Positions 61,671 to 64,000 of a stretch of 64,000 nucleotides of DNA are shown in pieces. Source of the stretch: Chrysomallon squamiferum (taxonomy: Eukaryota; Mollusca; Gastropoda; Neomphalida; Peltospiridae); NCBI GenBank assembly GCA_012295275.1, contig CM022667.1, forward strand, positions 15,577,305 through 15,641,304, in the 5' to 3' direction. The notes beneath the pieces are model-generated. The model saw only the letters and a program-made list of their open reading frames with translations. It was not told the origin of the DNA and searched no databases. Positions within the stretch are counted from its first letter, which is position 1. Each line of letters opens with the position of its first letter. Both the position numbers and the translations under genes were made by a program.

Positions 61671-63771
61671 TATTATTTATATATATGTAAAGGCTGGACT
61701 CAAAGTTATGAGTCATACAAAATAAAAGGAGAACACAAAACACTAAAAACAAGACATTTCATAAACAGAACTACACATGACAATGTTACAGAATAAAACA
61801 CAAAATACAATAAAAATGTTCGAATAAGAAACTGTAAATAACACATTTAAAAGCTCAGGGCACAAGAATTGACACTGTACAGAAAAGTAAGATTTCACTT
61901 GAAGTATCAAAAAGTTTTAGAAACATCAAACAGAAAGATCAAAGTTTAAACAGTGTCTAAATAAAAACTAAAAAAAACCCCCCCACAAAAAACACAAGAT
62001 AAAAAAACATTTCACCCAAAAATATCTCACAATACAAAAAACAGTAATTTACAAACATCAAACAAATAATGAACACACAATATCTGTAGAAAAACATCTT
62101 CCACAACAAATGCACTGACAGTGTTATCAACCATTCATTTACTAAAAAAATTAAACATGAAGATTAGCTGCTTGTTTCATAAGAAGCTGTAAAGCCTAAA
62201 AGTTCAGTAAAAATTTTCTTTTTAAATTTTGTTCTATAAAATTTGTTTTAATTAAATAATGGTAAATAACCCGTACAAAGCAAAAATTTAAAAAAAAAAG
62301 AAAAAAAGTTCAAAATAAATTTAATTTTTTGTTAGTTTACTTTTAAAAAGTACATTTCAAAATGTGATTTATTGTCATATATAATTAATTTTGTTAGAAT
62401 CCATAAAGGAATGACTGCATTTTTTTTTACAAGATCCTATAAACAATTTTTGTTCCACCATAACTGATGTTTGTAACCTTTCTGCAGCTTTGTCAAGCAT
62501 ATGAACAATTCTCAAGTTATTTCAAATCTTTATGTTTCCTAGCTTTTCACTTACATGACTTTCTGTTGTCAAAAAATAATGAATAAAGTTTTACAGATAA
62601 CAAAATAAAAACCACCATCAAAATTAGATTCAGCAAAAATCTCATTTATAAAAATTGTCAAAGTCAAGCAGAAAAACCAATAATACACAATCGATACCAA
62701 TATCTGTTTTCCAGTGACTCCAGTTCTGACACAATCAAGTCTATGAGTGATGAGGAGATAACTCTAAAGCCATGCACTAGATCAGAGTAGTCTGTCATGA
62801 TCTGCCATTTTAATAAACTGATAAGGGAGCCAACAATGGATTGGGAATTGACAATTATTTTTTTTTTTTTTTTTTTTTTTTTTTTGGACAAAATTGAACT
62901 AGGGAAGGAAATTTATTCCAAACAAGAAACAAATCAGAAAGAATGAGAGATAACTACACGAAATATTGACTATCTGTGATTACGTCAATCATAATTATCA
63001 TGTAACAGAATTTTACACCACTCTTAAAGCACTGGGAATTAATTCAATAAAAGAAACAGGTTCAGGAATGTGGTAGCTCAGATTATTTCTGATAAAAAAA
63101 CAAATGACTTTTTTTTTCTTCCCTCTCCTGTTTTCATGTGCCAAGAAGAATTTGTTTTAATTCCATTTCAAAAAGAACATATCTATAAAACGTTTTCAAG
63201 TCTGTGTCATCATAACTTAGAAAAACTTTATGTGCTATTCTTTTTAACCTATGCTAAAGTTTTATCACTCTCTCTCTCTGGAATTAGTACTTTAAATCCT
63301 GCCTTATAAAATTAAAATCTTCCATAGTAAATAAGAACAATGATTTTAGATTAAATTCAAAAAATAAATCATGTCAATGAATGTTACTTTATATAGAAAA
63401 TAATTAAAACCATAATTTTAAACTTTGTTTCCCTAATTTTTAAAAATATTTTTCTTTGAAGTTTCTTTTTCTCTTTTATTTTTTAAAAATTTGAATAACA
63501 AAAATCTTAAATTTAATCATATTTCATCAATGAATTTTAATTTAACAAGTATGACATTAAAAGCTAAAGGACTATCAAGCAGAATTAAAAAAATAAAAAT
63601 AAAAAAATTAAAAAATCAATGACTTTTTTGACTTTTTCTAAAACTGTAAAAACATAAAACTTTAAAAACATATTTCACTCACCATTTTCACAATTCTTGT
63701 CGCCAGGACAACAAACTTTTTTCTGTCTGTAGGTGACAATTTCAGTAGGTGGAACAGTGATGTAATCTAAC
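57995..63771 (-). CDS. single-pass transmembrane receptor with EMI-like ectodomain end and ITAM-like tail (3' part only)
   Basis: Four exons join in phase: 63771-63683, 61196-61082, 59302-59253 and 58821-57995, giving about 359 visible residues. The first exon encodes LDYITVPPTEIVTYRQKKVC followed by CPGDKNCEN. The Y-R-x-K-x-VCCPG pattern is that of the end of an EMI domain. Then come a short linker, a transmembrane segment (FLTIVLGSTAAAIFII and on to CY) and the stop-transfer cluster RRRRLR. The roughly 290-residue tail is acidic, Gln/Asn/Ser-rich and carries YETA, YEEI, YTDL, YEKL and YDKL. EMI domains followed by a membrane helix and YxxL tail motifs occur in Draper/CED-1/MEGF10 engulfment receptors, but no EGF repeats are visible here. 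The role (adhesion, engulfment or immune signalling) is an inference. The start codon and signal peptide lie beyond 64000. Confidence 0.75.
59253..59302 (-). CDS. receptor small cytoplasmic exon
   Basis: This 50-nt exon encodes CPMICEERNHIYETAE. The juxtamembrane cysteines are possible palmitoylation sites, and IYETAE is a possible phosphotyrosine site. The acceptor is TTTCAG and the donor GTGAGA. Both phases fit the neighbours exactly. Confidence 0.75.
59759..59852. repeat. (AT)n, (CA)n and (GA)n cluster in a receptor intron
   Basis: (TA)n at about 59755-59774, (CA)n at 59775-59793 and (GA)n at about 59822-59850 follow one another with short spacers. Confidence 0.9.
60042..60225 (-). CDS. 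possible alternative terminal exon of the receptor
   Basis: A CAG acceptor at 60228-60226 opens a frame that fits the phase-2 end of the transmembrane exon (CG|G = Arg). It reads WLSAGTSGPCLMHLIDKS and on, Ser/Thr-rich, to TAG at 60044-60042. Used instead of the 59302 exon, it would give a tail of about 60 residues lacking all YxxL motifs. One-in-three phase agreement and a 61-codon frame can arise by chance, so this is tentative. Confidence 0.25.
60809..61036. repeat. (CA)n and (GT)n tracts in a receptor intron
   Basis: (CA)n lies at about 60808-60828 and 61009-61036, with a (GT)n at 60895-60910 between them. The pair in opposite orientation could form a hairpin in the transcript. Confidence 0.85.
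61082..61196 (-). CDS. receptor transmembrane exon
   Basis: This exon encodes DSNPPDEKFLTIVLGS and on to AISVCYRRRRLR. About 23 uncharged residues are followed by a basic stop-transfer cluster, which sets the orientation with the N-terminus outside. The exon enters in phase 1 (G|AT = Asp) and ends in phase 2. Confidence 0.8.
61197..63682 (-). other. receptor intron upstream of the transmembrane exon
   Basis: No further exon was recognised. It is AT-rich with (TCTA/TCTG)n at about 61637-61672, a T-homopolymer at about 62860-62885 and many A-tracts. The direct phase match between flanking exons does not require a missing exon. Confidence 0.6.
63683..63771 (-). CDS. receptor exon: end of EMI-like cysteine module
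   Basis: The acceptor is TTTCACAG and the donor a perfect GTGAGT. Of the three frames, only this one joins the next exon openly. The cysteines in KKVCCPGDKNCEN match the CCPG...C signature of EMI domains; the domain's earlier cysteines must be on exons to the right of the window. Confidence 0.7.
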
Positions 63772-64000
63772 CTGTGAAAATATAAACATAAATCAATAAT
63801 GCTGTATAACAGAAAAATTGTACATTAACAAATTTTTGCCATTATTTTATACCATCATAACATTAAATGCAAAATTAAAATTAAAATTAAAAAAATATAT
63901 ATATATTTTGCATTATCTAGGAATGATAATAAAAAGGAATATTTGTACATTTTTTTTTTGTTTTAATGAAGCCAGTTATTATTATTACATTGTGGGTTAA

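Overview
The window is eukaryotic nuclear DNA from an invertebrate animal. It is AT-rich, full of long (CT)n/(GA)n, (CA)n and trinucleotide microsatellites, and its only convincing coding sequence lies in short exons with GT..AG introns. The gene complement (a cyclin E, an animal BtpA-family protein of the F13E9.13 type, and a single-pass receptor with an EMI-like ectodomain end) and the repeat style suggest a lophotrochozoan, most likely a mollusc. That placement is an inference; no marker gene settles it. No rRNA, tRNA, CRISPR array, or transposase/reverse-transcriptase gene was recognised.

Layout. Positions 1-28.6 kb hold no gene I can support. This stretch contains AT-rich filler, microsatellites, minisatellites and several compositionally complex islands (about 7.56-7.88, 9.1-9.36, 10.56-10.89, 12.1-12.4, 12.78-13.14, 14.75-15.36, 16.02-16.34 and 17.56-18.6 kb) that look like regulatory DNA: E-box clusters, palindromic CRE-like sites and AGGTCA-type arrays. 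Positions 28.9-44.0 kb (minus strand) carry a complete cyclin E gene: ten coding exons, 428 residues, all splice phases matching, with an 11-kb third coding intron. Positions 44.0-45.1 kb are a shared upstream region between cyclin E (leftward) and a BtpA-family gene (rightward), with a perfect E2F site and an abutting CRE/E-box. Positions 45.1-52.9 kb (plus strand) carry that BtpA-family gene in six exons. Its first exon has an in-frame TAA just upstream of the conserved GMIH strand, and its first intron holds a recent partial duplication of exon 2. Positions 58.0-63.8 kb (minus strand) carry the 3' part of a transmembrane receptor gene: the end of an EMI-like domain, a transmembrane helix, and a long acidic tail with YxxL/I motifs including an ITAM-like pair. 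Its 5' end lies beyond the right edge.

The three genes share no obvious pathway. Cyclin E drives G1/S through CDK2, the BtpA-like protein is a predicted TIM-barrel enzyme of unknown reaction, and the receptor resembles engulfment or signalling receptors. The most interesting items are the receptor's ITAM-like tail, the duplicated exon and the in-frame stop of the BtpA-like gene, a cluster of five nuclear-receptor half-sites in a small cyclin E intron, and the E-box-rich islands of the left gene desert.
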